This document shows positions 9,581 through 17,495 of a stretch of DNA of 63,714 bases, in pieces (position 1 is the stretch's first letter; every line of letters starts with the position of its first letter). The stretch is from Rhodocyclaceae bacterium (GTDB taxonomy: Bacteria > Pseudomonadota > Gammaproteobacteria > Burkholderiales > Rhodocyclaceae), in assembly GCA_003963315.1 (NCBI GenBank), contig RXJP01000028.1, positions 62,659-126,372 on the forward strand, read 5' to 3'. The notes under the pieces are model-generated. The model saw nothing but the letters and a program-made list of their open reading frames with translations, was not told where the DNA came from and did not search any database. Both the position numbers and the translations under genes were made by a program.

Positions 9581-9675
9581 TGTAGCTGGTATTTTCCTTT
9601 GATCAAGTTTATTGAATCAAATCGTTCGACAATTATAGGAGAAGAGATAGGTCTGGTGTTATTGAGCAAAATAAT

Positions 9676-10100
9676 TCAATAAGTGCCGTGAACAGAGTGA
9701 TGCACTCGGGAAGTAAATGCGGATACCGCATGGGGCAAGCCCTGTGTATCGACTGCAATGTGCCGCTTGATTCCCGATACCTTCTCGCCTGCGTCGTAAC
9801 CCTTGTGACCCACGCTATTCTGGGCATCAGCTCCTCCATGCGCTGCGCCCCTGTTTGATACGAACCGCGCCAACCTGATTTTTAAAGCCAGCTCCAGCAC
9901 GCTGATGCCGTCTGGACCTGGCCGCCATTTTGGGAAGTCGCTTGGCTCCGCTGTCGATGGCAACTGGATAGGCGTTGGCGGACTACCTGAGCATGAGACC
10001 GACAAGTGCTCGGCCTTTGAAGTCGTTGGCCTAGGCGCCGGCATCGGGCAGCAATCCTACAATTACCTGCCGCTCGGCCTTGGAAAGCGACGAACGGCAT
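9676..10100 (-). mobile_element. IS5-family transposase remnant
   Basis: Minus-strand reading gives the characteristic IS5 DDE-transposase segment HKGYDAGEKVSGIKRHIAVD (residues about 85-105 of a 122-aa frame). The rest is frame-shifted and truncated: no intact transposase, and flanking parts read as unrelated frames. No clear terminal inverted repeats were found. A dead insertion scar between hipBA and the next cargo genes. The 600 bp from 9581 to 10165 holds nothing else that can be supported. Confidence 0.6.
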
Positions 10101-10165
10101 CTTTGCCAGCCGGCGAATGCTAACTCCCGACCCTAGGCGGAAACTTCTGCCTCAGAGAAGCGGAC

Positions 10166-10200
10166 GTTCAACGTTTGAGCTCAGGCTGCGGCCCGTCAGG
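10166..10200 (-). repeat. integron attC-like 3' end
   Basis: On the minus strand GAGCTCAAACGTTGAAC, with a core site of form GTTRRRY (GTTGAAC, 10166-10172), preceded by a GGCCCTGACGGGCC hairpin. It lies about 45 bp downstream of the 10245-11804 gene. It shares CTCAAACGTTG with the site at 11841-11860. The 5' inverse core is not recognisable, so a degenerate site is likely. Confidence 0.35.
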
Positions 10201-10244
10201 GCCATCGCGCCTGCAGCGAATGGATGTGCGCGGCGCGCAATAGC

Positions 10245-11804
10245 TCATACATTGCCCGCTTGTTCAATAAGATCAATTGCCACAATTCCTACCTCATACC
10301 CTTGAGACCGCAAGCTACTCGCGGCGTTGTGAAGACTTAGCTTGGCAAAGTATGAAAGATTTCTAGGGAAGCTCTCATTCTGAGATTTCTCATCTGCTAT
10401 GCAGAATAGTATTTGTGGATTTATGCGCGTTCCGAACAGTTCAGGCCACTTCTCTTGGCACTTAGCTCGAAATAGATCGGAATTTCTATAAAACTCTGCC
10501 GACGTGACACCCTGCGAGAACAGGTATGCCGCCTTGGATCCCCAAGTTCGCTTTACGTGAAAGAACCTAGGGGTTATTGGCTCATATATATCGCAGAGCT
10601 CAATTTTTGATCGAGCATCCATTTGAATGAGCTGCTGGTCTAGGCAATGCGCAGCCAACTCGTTGGCAGCAAACTCGTTATAACTTAGTTCCGTGGGATG
10701 CGTCGACAGATTCCATTGCGGTAATAGATTTCGATATGTTGTTAGGCTGGTCAACTCCTCGTTCAAGAACGTTTGAATCTCGTCGAGAATCTTGAACCAC
10801 TTTTTTCCGAACTTAATGTAGTTGGAATTATCTATGGAAGCCTCGAATACAAGAAGATTTGAAAAGGACTCTTCTGGAACTTCATGGTTCCCTGCCTCGT
10901 CAATGCCAATAACCTTAAGCCTATCAATATCTCTTCTTGTAGTCGGACTCGTAGCTCCCGCACTCAGCAAGGCGTCTCTGACAAGGGTGAGATCAAACTC
11001 TTCTAGCTCTATTCTTTTACGACCGTACTTAACGATAAATCTTTCGCATCTAACCTGAGACAGTGGATCGTGAAATTCAACGTAGAGCTTCTCTCGTGTT
11101 CCATCCCCTCGCCAGAACGACAAGAATTCTTCCGCGAGTTGGGCCTCAAGAGCGGCTATGGTTGCCTCATCAGAAACATCTTCATATGAGCGCGGGAAAT
11201 GGATCTTTTCTTCCCTTGCAAGAATGGCTTCAACCTCTGCAATAACCTCGGCCAACTCTTCAACAGAACGAACTGTTCTTAAGACAATCGACGTCTTCCC
11301 TTTAATCCTAAACTTTCTGCCTTCAAACTCTGCCTTACCTTCGAGGGCATTGAGAATTCGATTGTAGTTTTCCCTATCAAATAGCGGGTCATACCCAGCC
11401 ACAGCGCGCATAATCTGTCGAGTCGTTCCTTTCATTGAACGTTGATTGATCGTTGCCGGCTCCTCAATCATTCGAAGTGCTAGTTTCAGACCAAAGTCAT
11501 CCTCAACCTCATCTCGCAACTCCATATATCCGCCGCCGCCGCTTATCGCATAGCAGCTCGTGCCCTGGAGGCGTAGTAGCAGGAATGCACAACTTCTATT
11601 TTTAATGTCATCTACTGGATTCGTAATTAGTGGGGATAGGTAGGCAATCCATTGCGGGGAATTTTCCCGACCTGGATGGACGAATAACTTTGTCTGCTCG
11701 TCTGCATACTCAAGCCGATACCCTTCGTCAGCCGGGTCTATCCCGTTGAAACTCGCTGCAGACCGAAGCTTGTACAGATTAATTCTGTTCGTTTCCGTAG
11801 CCAT
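10245..11804 (-). CDS. DUF6119 / TIGR04141 family sporadically distributed protein
   Basis: A 519-residue cytoplasmic protein. The overall layout and the C-terminal pattern (FPRNLSYFAKLSLHNAASSL) match my recollection of the sporadically distributed TIGR04141 family (DUF6119), whose function is unknown and which is often found on mobile DNA beside defence genes. Charged, with no membrane segments; N-terminal INLYKLR fits the family. ATG 11804 has a GGAGG site six bases upstream on the minus strand. It is flanked by integron-like core sites and follows a HEPN-like gene on the same strand. AT content is higher than in the tra genes, a sign of separate acquisition. Family assignment is from memory and should be checked. 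Confidence 0.6.
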   Translation of the reverse strand: MATETNRINLYKLRSAASFNGIDPADEGYRLEYADEQTKLFVHPGRENSPQWIAYLSPLITNPVDDIKNRSCAFLLLRLQGTSCYAISGGGGYMELRDEVEDDFGLKLALRMIEEPATINQRSMKGTTRQIMRAVAGYDPLFDRENYNRILNALEGKAEFEGRKFRIKGKTSIVLRTVRSVEELAEVIAEVEAILAREEKIHFPRSYEDVSDEATIAALEAQLAEEFLSFWRGDGTREKLYVEFHDPLSQVRCERFIVKYGRKRIELEEFDLTLVRDALLSAGATSPTTRRDIDRLKVIGIDEAGNHEVPEESFSNLLVFEASIDNSNYIKFGKKWFKILDEIQTFLNEELTSLTTYRNLLPQWNLSTHPTELSYNEFAANELAAHCLDQQLIQMDARSKIELCDIYEPITPRFFHVKRTWGSKAAYLFSQGVTSAEFYRNSDLFRAKCQEKWPELFGTRINPQILFCIADEKSQNESFPRNLSYFAKLSLHNAASSLRSQGYEVGIVAIDLIEQAGNV

Positions 11805-11840
11805 GCTTCCTCCGTTCTAACTGCTCAGAGCTACGCCCCT

Positions 11841-11860
11841 GCCCAACGTTTGAGTTAGAC
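11841..11860 (-). repeat. collapsed integron attC-like site
   Basis: Minus strand reads GTCTAACTCAAACGTTGGGC: an inverse core RYYYAAC (GTCTAAC, holding the stop codon of the preceding gene) and a core GTTRRRY (GTTGGGC) separated by only 6 bases. A normal attC has 40 or more bases between them, so the central arm would have been lost. The next gene starts about 37 bp after the core, as in a cassette. Confidence 0.4.
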
Positions 11861-12433
11861 CGCCGGTGGTTTACCGGCCCATGCGTGCAATGCATTAGGG
11901 ATTTCCTTTTCTGCGATATCAGCCAGACGAAATATTTCAGCTACGAAATTTTCGGCCGTTTGAAGCGCCCAAACAGCCTGCTTGGACGAAAGCGAGTCGT
12001 AGGCGCTTGTGTCCGCCAACCCATGAATAGTGACCCCCGCAAGCTCAATGCTTTCGTGCGAACTGGTGAAATGAACAATGGAATTGCGGAGGGATTTCAA
12101 CTTTACGAATTCACCACCCGCGCCAGAGTTCAAATCGAGCGGCGCGGAAAGATACCGGGAAGGCCAATGTTTCAATTTGTGGTGCAAAGGAATGCGGACG
12201 TTAAGATCTTTGAGCAAAGAGTCGCGGTGTCCCGGGACGGCCTTTTCCTCAACTCGGACGCGAAACCAGAGGTTTAGAAATACCTCACCAACAGTGACCG
12301 CCATAACGACCGCAAGGGCGGTGGCTTGACGCGCCAACTCAGGGCCTTGCGCTTCCTTCGCGTTTTGCACAAGAAGCCGCAAGGAGAAAAAGTAATCCCA
12401 AACAATCCTATTCGGCGAAGAGAGCGTAGGCAT
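11855..12433 (-). CDS. HEPN-like hypothetical protein
   Basis: A 192-residue, mainly helical protein of no recognised family. Near residue 120 is LRNSIVHF, an R-x4-H motif as in HEPN ribonucleases, within a helix context typical of that fold (FVKLKSLRNSIVHFTSS). HEPN proteins act as RNases in defence and toxin systems; catalysis here is inference. Its start lies 5 bp after a GTTAGAC core-like site, and its stop codon falls inside the inverse core of the next site, an arrangement seen in integron gene cassettes. Confidence 0.55.
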   Translation of the reverse strand: MPTLSSPNRIVWDYFFSLRLLVQNAKEAQGPELARQATALAVVMAVTVGEVFLNLWFRVRVEEKAVPGHRDSLLKDLNVRIPLHHKLKHWPSRYLSAPLDLNSGAGGEFVKLKSLRNSIVHFTSSHESIELAGVTIHGLADTSAYDSLSSKQAVWALQTAENFVAEIFRLADIAEKEIPNALHAWAGKPPAV

Positions 12434-12437
12434 AGTA

Positions 12438-12444
12438 GTCTAAC
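12438..12444 (-). repeat. integron core-like site GTTAGAC
   Basis: GTTAGAC (fits GTTRRRY) on the minus strand, just upstream of the HEPN-like gene start at 12433. The preceding sequence GTGTCCGTGTAAACACT is palindromic, as expected for an attC arm. Too short to be certain on its own. Confidence 0.3.
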
Positions 12445-12649
12445 AGTGTTTACACGGACACTGGGGTCCATATAACAGGTGATATTGATGACGCAGTAAA
12501 TTTGTGGTTAATCGCATATATTTGAGCCACCGGAATTATTGCTGTCGGCATAATAGCTCCAATATTTCTTAAACTTGGGATAATTAATTTGCTGGTTGGT
12601 CAACCGCTCGGCCAAATGACTTGGGCTACTCCTGATAGGGAGGGCGAGT

Positions 12650-12805
12650 TTGTCGAAGTCAGAAGCTGCCCTTCAGTATGATTTGGAAGCCAGTGACAGC
12701 TATGCGGCGCATTGCCGCCTGATTCTGGCGGAATGCTCAAGGTCGGCTAAGGCCGATTTTCTGCCTATTGTCACTGACATGAGGCTATTGTCCGATCAGG
12801 GATAA
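12650..12805 (+). CDS. possible small ORF upstream of hxsA
   Basis: A TTG-initiated frame of 51 residues with GGGAGG five bases upstream. The product would be helical (SEAALQYDLEASDSYAAHCR ... FLPIVTDMRLLSDQG). No family recognised. It could equally be a relic. Nothing else supported in the 12445-12846 gap. Confidence 0.2.
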   Translation: MSKSEAALQYDLEASDSYAAHCRLILAECSRSAKADFLPIVTDMRLLSDQG

Positions 12806-12846
12806 ATTTAAACTAAATTCCGACGCTACCTATGACTTTCGTCTAA

Positions 12847-12875
12847 TTGACTTGGCATTAATACGGGAATAGCAT
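12847..12875 (+). promoter_or_regulatory. sigma70-type promoter of the hxs locus
   Basis: TTGACT (12847-12852), 17-base spacer, TAGCAT (12870-12875), 35 bp ahead of the hxsA ATG. A GGGAGG ribosome site lies at 12898-12903. No other strong promoter is seen before hxsA. Confidence 0.5.
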
Positions 12876-12909
12876 ACTCCTGTGTGCCATTACGCCGGGA
12901 GGCAAAAAA

Positions 12910-13194
12910 ATGAAGAAATTCCTAAACACCTTCGCAGCCATTGCTGCTGGCTTTTCGGCTCAGTCTGTTATTGCGTCTCCCTCTCCGGCTCAAGAGACTA
13001 CCCTTTCCAAGGAGTCCGTAGCCTCTGCCTTGCCCCGAGCTACTGAAAAGGTATCGATAAAGAACGATCAAGGCGATGTCTTTGACTTCGTACTGAAGCG
13101 AAATGGAGCAGGCCAGATGATGGCTTGGCACGAATCTCACGCATCCCATGCTTCGCATGCATCTCACGCGTCTCATTATTCGAGCCGCTACTGA
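12910..13194 (+). CDS. hxsA: HxsA, His-Xaa-Ser repeat precursor protein
   Basis: A 94-residue exported small protein, the expected substrate of the adjacent radical SAM enzymes. A Sec-type signal peptide (MKKFLNTFAAIAAGFSAQSV, cleavage near residue 22) is followed by a middle region and the conserved stretch FDFVLKRNG. The C-terminus is a tract of SHA triplets (SHASHASHASHASHYSSRY). His-Xaa-Ser repeat proteins of this type are the named targets in the Hxs system. ATG 12910 is preceded by GGGAGG. A terminator-like hairpin directly after the gene separates it from hxsD, giving more precursor than enzyme transcript. Confidence 0.9.
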   Translation: MKKFLNTFAAIAAGFSAQSVIASPSPAQETTLSKESVASALPRATEKVSIKNDQGDVFDFVLKRNGAGQMMAWHESHASHASHASHASHYSSRY

Positions 13195-13211
13195 ATAAAA
13201 GTAACTTCATC

Positions 13212-13240
13212 AAGCCGGCCCCCATGTGGCCGGCTTTTTT
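13212..13240 (+). terminator. attenuating terminator between hxsA and hxsD
   Basis: AAGCCGGCC/GGCCGGCTT stem with a 7-base loop and a TTTTTT run, 18 bp after the hxsA stop and 14 bp before the hxsD start. Partial read-through would set the precursor-to-enzyme ratio, as in many peptide-modification loci. Confidence 0.85.
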
Positions 13241-13253
13241 ATTGGATTCATCC

Positions 13254-13544
13254 ATGACCCAAAAACTCGAGTTAGATGCGGCCGTATATTCTTTAGAGGC
13301 TGTTCAGAAGGCGGCCTATCGTTTCATTGATCGTTTAACAGTCCTGATTCATCAAGAACCAGGCAAAGTTGTTTGCGGTATCGATCCGATTGCCGGTCGC
13401 GTCATTGCCGTGGAGCATGTGATTGATGACTTCAAGCGTGAACTCCTCGATCAACAACTTCGCCTCAAAATAAAAACTGAAACAGAACCTGCCCGGAATT
13501 TGATTCTGGCCTACGCCTTTTCAAGGACAGGCTTACAAGGATGA
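13254..13544 (+). CDS. hxsD: HxsD, His-Xaa-Ser system protein
   Basis: A 96-residue cytoplasmic protein between precursor and maturases. It carries the segment FKRELLDQQLRLKIKTETEP, corresponding to the LLNDYxLRE signature region after which the HxsD family was described, and lies in the invariant position of that family. Function unknown; by position it may be a precursor-recognition or scaffold partner for HxsB/HxsC (inference). The N-terminal half (LELDAAVYSLEAVQKAAYRF) fits HxsD. Its stop overlaps the hxsB start (ATGA), showing coupling. No strong SD is evident before ATG 13254, which lies right after the terminator stem. Confidence 0.85.
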   Translation: MTQKLELDAAVYSLEAVQKAAYRFIDRLTVLIHQEPGKVVCGIDPIAGRVIAVEHVIDDFKRELLDQQLRLKIKTETEPARNLILAYAFSRTGLQG

Positions 13545-15001
13545 GTAAGTTTCAGCCGATCACGTGTTATACCAACCAGACGTCGCAGTACGAACTACTG
13601 CCCTTTCGCTTTGAAGCGCTGGGAGACGACGACGTGGTGGTGACAAATGCTGTTGGAGAGTTCAGCTTCTTACCTCGGCCAAAGCTAGAGGACTTGGTTG
13701 CGCATCGGCTGCCTCCATCAGACCCCTATTACAGCCGCTTGCGAGCTAAACACTTTCTTAGAGAGTCTGGGGATCAGGCCGCGTTGGAGTTATTGGCCCT
13801 CAAAACAAGAACCAAATACGCCAATCTTCGCAATTTCACCAATTTGCATCTCTTCGTAGTCACGTTGAGGTGTGACCACAGCTGCCAGTATTGCCAGGTG
13901 TCCCGCCAATCTGAGGACAAAGCGGCCTTCGACATGACTCGGGAGACTGCTGAAAAAGGGCTAGATATTGTCTTTCGGTCTCCGAATCAGGCCATAAAAA
14001 TAGAATTCCAAGGCGGCGAACCCTTACTGAACTTCGACCTTATTCGCTATATCGTGGAGAAGGCGGAGAAACGCAACCAAACAGAAAGTCGCAATCTTCA
14101 GTTCGTTATCACCACAACCCTGGCGCTAGCGACGGATGAAATGTTGGAGTTCTGCCGGGACCATGGCATCTTCCTCTCATCGTCCCTGGATGGCCCTGAA
14201 GATCTACATAACAAGAATCGGCCTCGTCCCGGACGAGACAGCCATGCTCGATTTGTAGCAGGCCTCCAGCGGGCTCGGGATATCGTGGGTTACGACGGTG
14301 TCTCCGCTCTTATGACGACCTCACCGTCAAGCCTTGGTCGAGTAAAGGACATCATTGACGAATACGTCAAGCATGGATTTGATGGCATTTTCCTTAGGCA
14401 TCTATCTCCCTATGGCTTTGCGCTGAAGACAAAGAGTTACCAGGCTTACAACGTAGAGCGCTGGTTGGAGTTCTATAAGGAAGGGCTGGATTACATCTTG
14501 GAGCTGAATAAGCAGGGTATCCGCTTCACGGAATATTACTCATCCCTGCTTTTGACCAAGATGCTGACAGCCAATGATCCGGGTTTTGTCGATCTGATGA
14601 ACCCTTCGGGTGCGGGGATTGCCGCCGTTGTTTTTAACTACGATGGCGATGTGTATGCCTCAGATGAGAGCCGGATGCTCCACGAAATGGGAGACTCCAC
14701 CTTCCGGTTGGGGAATCTGGCTAAGAATACCTACGAAGAGATATTCACCGCAGACAATCTTTTGACGGCCCTTGAGGATTCATTTACCTCGTCGGTACCT
14801 ATGTGTAGTGATTGTGCTTTTGAGCCTTGGTGTGGAGCTGATCCTGTGTTTCACCATGCCATGCATGGAGACGCGGTGGGCCGTAAGCCAGAATCAGAGT
14901 TCTGCAAGCGGATGATGGGGGCCAGTAAGTACTTGCTCAACATCATGCGAACCGATCAGGAGGCCGAAGAAATCTTTATGCAGTGGGTGAACCGATGCTA
15001 A
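13541..15001 (+). CDS. hxsB: HxsB, radical SAM/SPASM maturase
   Basis: A 486-residue radical S-adenosylmethionine enzyme. The 4Fe-4S motif CDHSCQYC uses Cys 111, 115 and 118. Further radical SAM elements follow: EFQGGEPLLNFDL (the GGE motif, near residue 168) and ITTTLALATDEM. The C-terminal SPASM-like cluster region is CSDCAFEPWCGADPVF with a later FCKRM. The first 100 residues form an N-terminal domain typical of paired peptide maturases. With HxsC it is predicted to modify HxsA. Overlaps hxsD by 4 bp and hxsC by 7 bp. The chemistry installed cannot be read from sequence. Confidence 0.92.
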   Translation: MSKFQPITCYTNQTSQYELLPFRFEALGDDDVVVTNAVGEFSFLPRPKLEDLVAHRLPPSDPYYSRLRAKHFLRESGDQAALELLALKTRTKYANLRNFTNLHLFVVTLRCDHSCQYCQVSRQSEDKAAFDMTRETAEKGLDIVFRSPNQAIKIEFQGGEPLLNFDLIRYIVEKAEKRNQTESRNLQFVITTTLALATDEMLEFCRDHGIFLSSSLDGPEDLHNKNRPRPGRDSHARFVAGLQRARDIVGYDGVSALMTTSPSSLGRVKDIIDEYVKHGFDGIFLRHLSPYGFALKTKSYQAYNVERWLEFYKEGLDYILELNKQGIRFTEYYSSLLLTKMLTANDPGFVDLMNPSGAGIAAVVFNYDGDVYASDESRMLHEMGDSTFRLGNLAKNTYEEIFTADNLLTALEDSFTSSVPMCSDCAFEPWCGADPVFHHAMHGDAVGRKPESEFCKRMMGASKYLLNIMRTDQEAEEIFMQWVNRC

Positions 15002-16143
15002 AGCTCTTCGGAAAAGCAATTTCTGTGGAAGGTATCCAAGCACACCGAATGCAGGTGAGCTTAACGACGCAATCCAATCTCCCAGTGCCACTACGCCAAG
15101 GAAAAGCCTATCTGGTAAAGGACGGCACCATCCCACCTGGCTTCGATCATTACATCGTTTTTGAAACCCGGCTAAAAGACCTTCCAGAAGGCGCAGCTTG
15201 TACCGTTCTGGACGCTGAATTTCTCTACTTGGATGACCAAGATGTTATTAGCTTAGGCCAAGATGGACATGTTCGCTCTCTGTTCCGAGCAAACTCTCCC
15301 CACAACAGCATTTTGTTGACTGAGCAGTGCAATAACTACTGTTTGATGTGTTCACAGCCGCCCAAAAGAGTTGATGATCATTGGTTGTTGAATGAAGCCA
15401 TGGAGACCATACGGCGCATTCCCCGTGAAACGGAATCGCTAGGTATTACCGGGGGGGAACCTACCTTATTTGGCGATAACTTCATTGCCTTACTCAGGCA
15501 TATCAAAAATTGGCTACCCAGGATTTCATTGCATGTCCTATCCAATGGACGACGTTTTGCCGATGCAGAGTTTGCAGAGAAATATGCATCGGTACAGCAT
15601 CCTGATCTCATGGTCGGTATCCCGGTCTATTCAGCGGATCCGGCTCGCCATGATTACGTGGTGCAAGCCCACGGCGCTTTTGACGAAACGATCCGGGGCA
15701 TCTTGAATCTGAAGCGGTTGGGGCAAAAGGTAGAGATTCGCGTCGTTCTCCATAAACAAACCGTGAGTGCGCTGCCAGAGTTGGCAGAATTCATCGCACG
15801 AAATCTTTTGTTTGTGGATCATGTTGCTCTGATGGGACTGGAGATGACCGGTTTTACTCGAGCAAACCTCGACGCCCTTTGGATTGATCCCGCAGAGTAC
15901 CGTCAGGAACTGAGCCGATCTGTCCGAATTCTCCGTGCCTACGGGTTGAAGACATCGGTTTACAACCATCCTTTGTGCCTCGTGAATCGAGATGTTGAAC
16001 CAAATTACGTTAAATCCATTTCTGACTGGAAAAACGAATTCGCCCAAGAGTGCGCCCCCTGCACCAGAAAATCTGAGTGCGGAGGTTTCTTCTCGTCAGG
16101 AATTCAGCACGGCTATAGCCAATCCATTTCACCGTTCCAATAG
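14995..16143 (+). CDS. hxsC: HxsC, second radical SAM maturase
   Basis: A 382-residue radical SAM enzyme. The cluster motif CNNYCLMC is at Cys 112, 116 and 119, followed by GITGGEPTLFGDN (GGE motif) and LHVLSNGRRF. Near the C-terminus CAPCTRKSECGGFFSSG is a short auxiliary Cys cluster. The family always pairs with HxsB. ATG 14995 overlaps the hxsB stop (ATGCTAA); a GTG at 14983 is possible but lacks an SD. The two maturases share only the radical SAM core, so they probably carry out distinct steps or act as a complex. Confidence 0.92.
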   Translation: MLKLFGKAISVEGIQAHRMQVSLTTQSNLPVPLRQGKAYLVKDGTIPPGFDHYIVFETRLKDLPEGAACTVLDAEFLYLDDQDVISLGQDGHVRSLFRANSPHNSILLTEQCNNYCLMCSQPPKRVDDHWLLNEAMETIRRIPRETESLGITGGEPTLFGDNFIALLRHIKNWLPRISLHVLSNGRRFADAEFAEKYASVQHPDLMVGIPVYSADPARHDYVVQAHGAFDETIRGILNLKRLGQKVEIRVVLHKQTVSALPELAEFIARNLLFVDHVALMGLEMTGFTRANLDALWIDPAEYRQELSRSVRILRAYGLKTSVYNHPLCLVNRDVEPNYVKSISDWKNEFAQECAPCTRKSECGGFFSSGIQHGYSQSISPFQ

Positions 16144-16160
16144 CAGTAAAGGAGATGACG

Positions 16161-16454
16161 ATGTCCCGAAAATACCTTGGCCTGTTCGGAAGCTTGGCGG
16201 CCCTTTTTGCCTCAGAGCATGCGACCGCACTTCCTCAGGCGAATTTTGCACCAATGGCTCAAACAACCTCCGAAGACAATGTTTCAAGGATGAACAACGA
16301 TTTTCGTGAAGTTCTGGTGCAGAACAACGGTGGTGATGAGTTCTCGTTTGTTTTGAAGCGGGCAGACGATACTGGGCTACTTATGGCGTATCACCGCTCC
16401 CATAGTTCACACCGATCTCACAGTTCACATCGATCACATTACTCTTCACGATAG
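16161..16454 (+). CDS. HxsA2, second His-Xaa-Ser precursor
   Basis: A 97-residue protein with a signal peptide (MSRKYLGLFGSLAALFASEH, cleavage near ATA-LPQ), then FSFVLKRADDTGLLMAYHRS and a C-terminal SHRSHSSHRSHSSHRSHYSS-type tract. It shares with HxsA the framework F-FVLKR, LMA-H and the terminal SHYSSR, but has Arg/Ser instead of Ala in the X positions and a different N-terminal half. Start 16161 chosen for SD spacing (AAAGGAG at 16148-16154); ATG 16155 would be too close. Follows hxsC by 17 bp, so it is in the maturase operon. Confidence 0.88.
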   Translation: MSRKYLGLFGSLAALFASEHATALPQANFAPMAQTTSEDNVSRMNNDFREVLVQNNGGDEFSFVLKRADDTGLLMAYHRSHSSHRSHSSHRSHYSSR

Positions 16455-16549
16455 CTCTCCACAGTGAAGTAACAGTGACTAATGGCCTTGGCGATTTATT
16501 GATGTGGGAACGGCTTTACTTGTTCAACAACCGTTATTGAGGAGGAAAA

Positions 16550-16672
16550 ATGAAGTGGGGTATAGCTACAACGCCAGATTGCTACACTTTTGACTGTGAC
16601 GGCAAGAGAGTTTGTCAGGCTAAAATTAAACCGGTGAGCATAAAAGCCGATTTTAATGAATTATGCACATAA
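16550..16672 (+). CDS. 40-residue cysteine-containing peptide downstream of hxsA2
   Basis: ATG at 16550 with a very strong GGAGG five bases upstream (16541-16545). It encodes 40 residues with four Cys (PDCYTFDCDGKRVCQAKIKP ... ELCT), no signal peptide and no His-Xaa-Ser repeat. No family recognised. It could be a third precursor, a small regulatory protein or unrelated. It lies 95 bp after hxsA2 on the same strand with no clear terminator between. Confidence 0.5.
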   Translation: MKWGIATTPDCYTFDCDGKRVCQAKIKPVSIKADFNELCT

Positions 16673-17159
16673 ATTACTATGTCAATAGTTACAGTCTGCC
16701 CAATGCGGTCGGTCTGGCCACTCGAAAGTGACAATCACTGTAGCTCAATTTGAACTGATAATCTCGATCGGATTGGGTACTTTCAGTATCGGAAATGGTT
16801 GCTCAGTTAACTTATTGAGCAAACGCGTATATATAGCTCATCCTTCGTTGTAGTACCACGGAGTAAAGCAGACCTAAACGAGTGCTTGATACAAAACGAT
16901 AGGGCTTACGGATGATTAGCGATCTGCCTGATTTCCCTGCCATAAAAAAATGGCCGAGGCGCTATGGTGGCTCTTTTTTTCTCAAACACCCGGATGCGAC
17001 CTGCTACGCTTCCTACTCGAACAGATTTTTAAAGCCCGAACAGAGCCGTTACGAAAGCTACCAATATTGGTGAAGCCTTTGGGGTAGAAAGCGTAGTGGT
17101 GGTTTTCCTTGGGGTTGCAGGCGGTGCTTTCGGAGATAGGCTGAATCCGGAGGCTAAAC
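16673..17159. other. intergenic stretch, no supported gene
   Basis: 487 bp. Contains an inverted repeat TGCTCA-10 nt-TGAGCA (16800-16821) and a CATAAAAAAA tract near 16945. A minus-strand 70-codon frame at 16982-17194 overlaps the next gene's start and is not supported. No RNA gene recognised. Confidence 0.4.
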
Positions 17160-17480
17160 ATGAAACAGCTCATCTCTATCGGACTAGTCGTCACCGGGGC
17201 GGCAGTTGGCCTACTCTCAACACTAGGTGACGGCTGGGGGCTTAAGCTTTTGATGGCAGGCCTTGGCGCCTTCGTCGGTGCAGTTGCCGGGGTGTCTTTG
17301 TCAGGTCATCGCCACTCGGATGTCCCATCCCGCCTCACTGACGAAACGTTGCGTGGGCTTGGCACCACGGATGACGACCTATTGGACAACTACTGGTGCG
17401 ATAACGGACATCCTCCGTTCATGAGGCCGCCTTCCCCGGATGGCAAGCAGTTCGGTGGCGCGGACAGCGAGACGGAATAG
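17160..17480 (+). CDS. small membrane protein at the end of the transfer operon
   Basis: A 106-residue protein with two N-terminal hydrophobic segments (LISIGLVVTGAAVGLLSTL and LKLLMAGLGAFVGAVAGVSL) and a soluble Pro/Asp-rich tail containing one Cys. SD CCGGAGG lies seven bases before ATG 17160. Convergent with traG, ending 15 bp from its stop. Family not recognised. The place downstream of traG is where SXT-type elements keep their entry-exclusion gene, but there the gene is codirectional, so that role is speculation. Confidence 0.6.
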   Translation: MKQLISIGLVVTGAAVGLLSTLGDGWGLKLLMAGLGAFVGAVAGVSLSGHRHSDVPSRLTDETLRGLGTTDDDLLDNYWCDNGHPPFMRPPSPDGKQFGGADSETE

Positions 17481-17495
17481 GTCATGCTGCGGTCG

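Noticed and set aside
13130..13190. short tandem repeats that could suggest a CRISPR or microsatellite
   Set aside because: They encode the Ser-His-Ala units of HxsA in frame; no spacers. No CRISPR array seen anywhere in the window.
16982..17194. 70-codon minus frame near the small membrane gene
   Set aside because: Overlaps the ribosome site and start of the 17160 gene, no SD of its own; similarity to anything not evident.
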